Part shown: piece after piece, positions 28,829 to 30,581 of the stretch
How positions within the stretch are numbered: position 1 is the first letter of the stretch
Layout of the letters: each line of letters opens with the position of its first letter
Made by a program: the position numbers and the translations under genes
The notes under the pieces: model-generated
Seen by the model: only the letters and a program-made list of their open reading frames with translations
The model's database searches: none
What the model was told of the DNA's origin: nothing
NCBI GenBank assembly: GCA_000695325.1
Contig: AVPN01000489.1
Coordinates: 19,681-50,261 of the forward strand
Direction: 5' to 3'
Length of the DNA stretch: 30,581 nt
Source: Pleurobrachia bachei
Lineage: Eukaryota > Ctenophora > Tentaculata > Cydippida > Pleurobrachiidae

Positions 28829-29813
28829 GTGAGTAACGTGTTAGCTGGAACCAACTGCCCTGAACCATTACCATTCAGGGGCTGTGGACCGAGTCTGTAG
28901 AGAGTTGCCATGGCAACATAGTCTTCTGTTGCCACGGATATAGGACGATATTAAATATCTGAAGATAGAGTGAAGCTGTGAGAGATGGAATGAGAGATTG
29001 AGAGAAGGGGAAGTGTAAGAGAGAGACTGTGAATAAAAGAAAGAATATGACAGAAAAGTAGTACCTAAATTTTATTGAGACACGATCTAAAAAAGAGGTG
29101 ATCCTAGTAAAACAACTGCTAGAGTCCGACAAACCCAAGAAGAATTGTTGTCTAGTTAGCACCGAGCTACCTCCTTGTCTATATGGACTGGGTGGGTGAC
29201 ATGGCTCTGCAGTGCAAACTAGATACACCGCTAAACTTAATATGTTTATGTTATTTGTTGTAATTATTTGTTTGACAGTTTTGCTATTCGAGTCAATGCA
29301 ATTGTGATTTGTTTAGTGTGTGTAATACATGACCCTCCTCGAATTGGGGGCGAGAGGGGACCTTGGTTTAGGATGAAATATACATGGCCCTTCTTCAAAT
29401 CTCTAAAACTTTCTGGGAAGAAGGGTCGTGCTAATAACGGAGAAATTGTGACTTACGAATCTATTCAAATCTGTTATTTTATGCCGCTAAGTGAATTTAT
29501 AATCTGAAAAAAGTTCTTTTTATCATAAATACTGCAAAAAAACGTTTTCATTCACAATCACACGCACAAATAATAAATTGTAAAACTCATCCCCTTTCAG
29601 TTTGACATATGTAGGTAGCTTTTGTGGCTTTATAAGTTATGAGAGTTTCTTATTAGCAAGTCATTGTTTGTCGATAGTTTCCTAAGTAAGTTCCACCCGA
29701 ATCAATTGCCACCTGAAGCAATTGCATGAAAACTAAGGGTCTACTTTTACCTAATGCTTCGCGAACAATTCGTAAATTCTAATTTCAACACCTCCTTGGA
29801 TATATGTATTGTT
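28829..29813. other. Stretch between VWD-C8 and GPCR exons
   Basis: No exon was supported with confidence. It holds a perfect X-box-type palindrome GTTGCCATGGCAAC (28904-28917), a purine-rich GAGAGA tract at about 28975-29030, and AT-rich sequence with AATAAA near 29568-29580. It should include the 3' ends of both converging genes. Confidence 0.5.
28904..28917. promoter_or_regulatory. RFX X-box-like palindrome
   Basis: GTTGCCATGGCAAC is a perfect 14-bp palindrome and matches the X-box consensus GTNRCCATRGYAAC at every position. Binding is inferred from the motif alone, and it is not close to a visible gene start. Confidence 0.35.
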
Positions 29814-30416
29814 TCATTCACTGGTAGCAGGCCATTTTCCACATGTAATCTTCTTGAAACACACGACAAAGAGGATCCTCATCTTGTACACATAGAAGGA
29901 AACCATCTGTCTGTATTTCTTGTGCCATTGCCAGAACACGAGAGGAGTTATGGCAGAGTTAAAGATAACGGCCCCGTAGTAACAACCTGGGGGAGAGGAG
30001 TTAGAGGGGTCATAGTAACACCCTGCAGGATGGGGGGGAATTAGAGGGGAGTTGAGGGGTCATAGTAACACCCTGGGGGAGGAGGGGGAGATCGGGGTCA
30101 GTATACTGTATAGTAACACCCTGCGGGATGGGGGAGATCGGGGTCAGTATACTGTGTAGTAACAACCTGAGGGAGGGGGAATTGAGGGGTTAGTAGAAAA
30201 CTATACTGGCCCTCCTGATGAGGGCCAGAGAGGAGGGCCTCCTCTCCCGATTGGGAATGCAGAAAATGGTACATTCAGCCACGATACTGCAAACAGTACA
30301 AACACTCGTCAGAGTTGTTGAGTAAGAGCATTAGCCCGCCAGCACACTAGCTAGAACTAACCTGTCATGTAGACCTCGTAGGACGACTTGGCTGCGGAGA
30401 ACAGTGTGTTCTCCCG
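29814..30416 (-). CDS. Probable class-A GPCR, last two coding exons
   Basis: The minus-strand exon 30416-30362 (55 nt, acceptor ATTCTGCAG, donor GTTAGTT) encodes RENTLFSAAKSSYEVYMT and one extra base. Exon 29986-29814 (acceptor CCCCCAG) completes a Gly and gives CYYGAVIFNSAITPLVFW followed by QWHKKYRQM and a short basic tail ending in TGA. The hydrophobic segment with N-S-x-x-T-P-L-V-F, followed by aromatic and basic residues, matches transmembrane helix 7 and helix 8 of rhodopsin-like receptors; the usual N/D-P-x-x-Y is T-P-L-V-F here. Earlier helices must lie beyond the right edge. Another polytopic membrane protein is possible. Ligand unknown. Confidence 0.62.
29975..30192. repeat. G-rich minisatellite in the GPCR intron
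   Basis: About five degenerate units start TAGTAACACCCTG or TAGTAACAACCTG, followed by GGGGGAG-rich sequence and often GGGGTCAGTATACTG. Most of the array lies in the 375-bp intron 29987-30361. The repeated G runs could form G-quadruplexes on the plus strand. Confidence 0.85.
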
Positions 30417-30581
30417 CTGCAGAATACACGACATACAGTATACAAAGACAAGGAAATGAGATAGAAGGAAGGAGAAAGAGAGATGGAGGGAGAGGTTCTT
30501 TGTTTGTTTCTCCTTGTTTCGGGACGCTGCCCCTCCTGATCTCCCTGCGGCTGGGACCCCGTGTTGGGGACTGGAGGCCCT

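Noticed and set aside
28875-29228. Minus-strand 117-residue open frame
   Set aside because: Composition follows the purine-rich tract; no domain and no phase-matched neighbours.

Overview
The window is nuclear DNA of an animal. It has spliced genes with GT/AG introns of about 100-800 bp. The recognisable domains are metazoan (EF-hand, Ly6/uPAR three-finger, fibronectin III, VWD-C8, a GPCR end), and simple repeats, MITEs and an LTR retrotransposon fill the space between them. I cannot name the phylum; an invertebrate is likely. No single ORF holds a complete host gene, so the host genes were reconstructed from exons whose splice phases match.

Layout, left to right. 1-4200: a minus-strand EF-hand protein gene whose first two coding exons lie in a 1.25-kb tandem duplication bounded by CT microsatellites. 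4980-8693: a plus-strand Ly6/uPAR-type gene with ten cysteines, a Thr/Ser-rich acidic stalk and a GPI-type C-terminus. Its exons 1-3 are duplicated in tandem while exons 4-5 are single. 9211-9753: a two-exon gene for a 72-residue secreted precursor (signal peptide, acidic middle, strongly basic C-terminus) behind a TATA box set in a palindrome. 10118-11440 and 13292-15220: two copies of the 3' part of a minus-strand FN3/transmembrane receptor gene, separated by an 11-mer-based satellite, an 803-N gap and an unassigned stretch. 14269-17346 and on to 27244: LTR retrotransposon DNA on the minus strand. It comprises a divergent solo LTR, a partial gag piece, and a 10.5-kb env-bearing Ty3/Gypsy element that looks whole and has LTRs identical by eye. 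27589-28828: four plus-strand exons of a VWD-C8 protein. 29814-30416: the last two minus-strand exons of a probable class-A GPCR.

The host genes have no obvious common pathway; most encode cell-surface or secreted products. The recurring theme is local partial gene duplication. Three neighbouring genes carry tandem copies of only some of their exons. In two of them the copies hold alternative 5' exons in front of single 3' exons, which would allow alternative-promoter isoforms. Two small non-autonomous DNA-transposon families carry 7-8 bp target duplications, and three of the insertions have empty sites visible in the paralogous copies.
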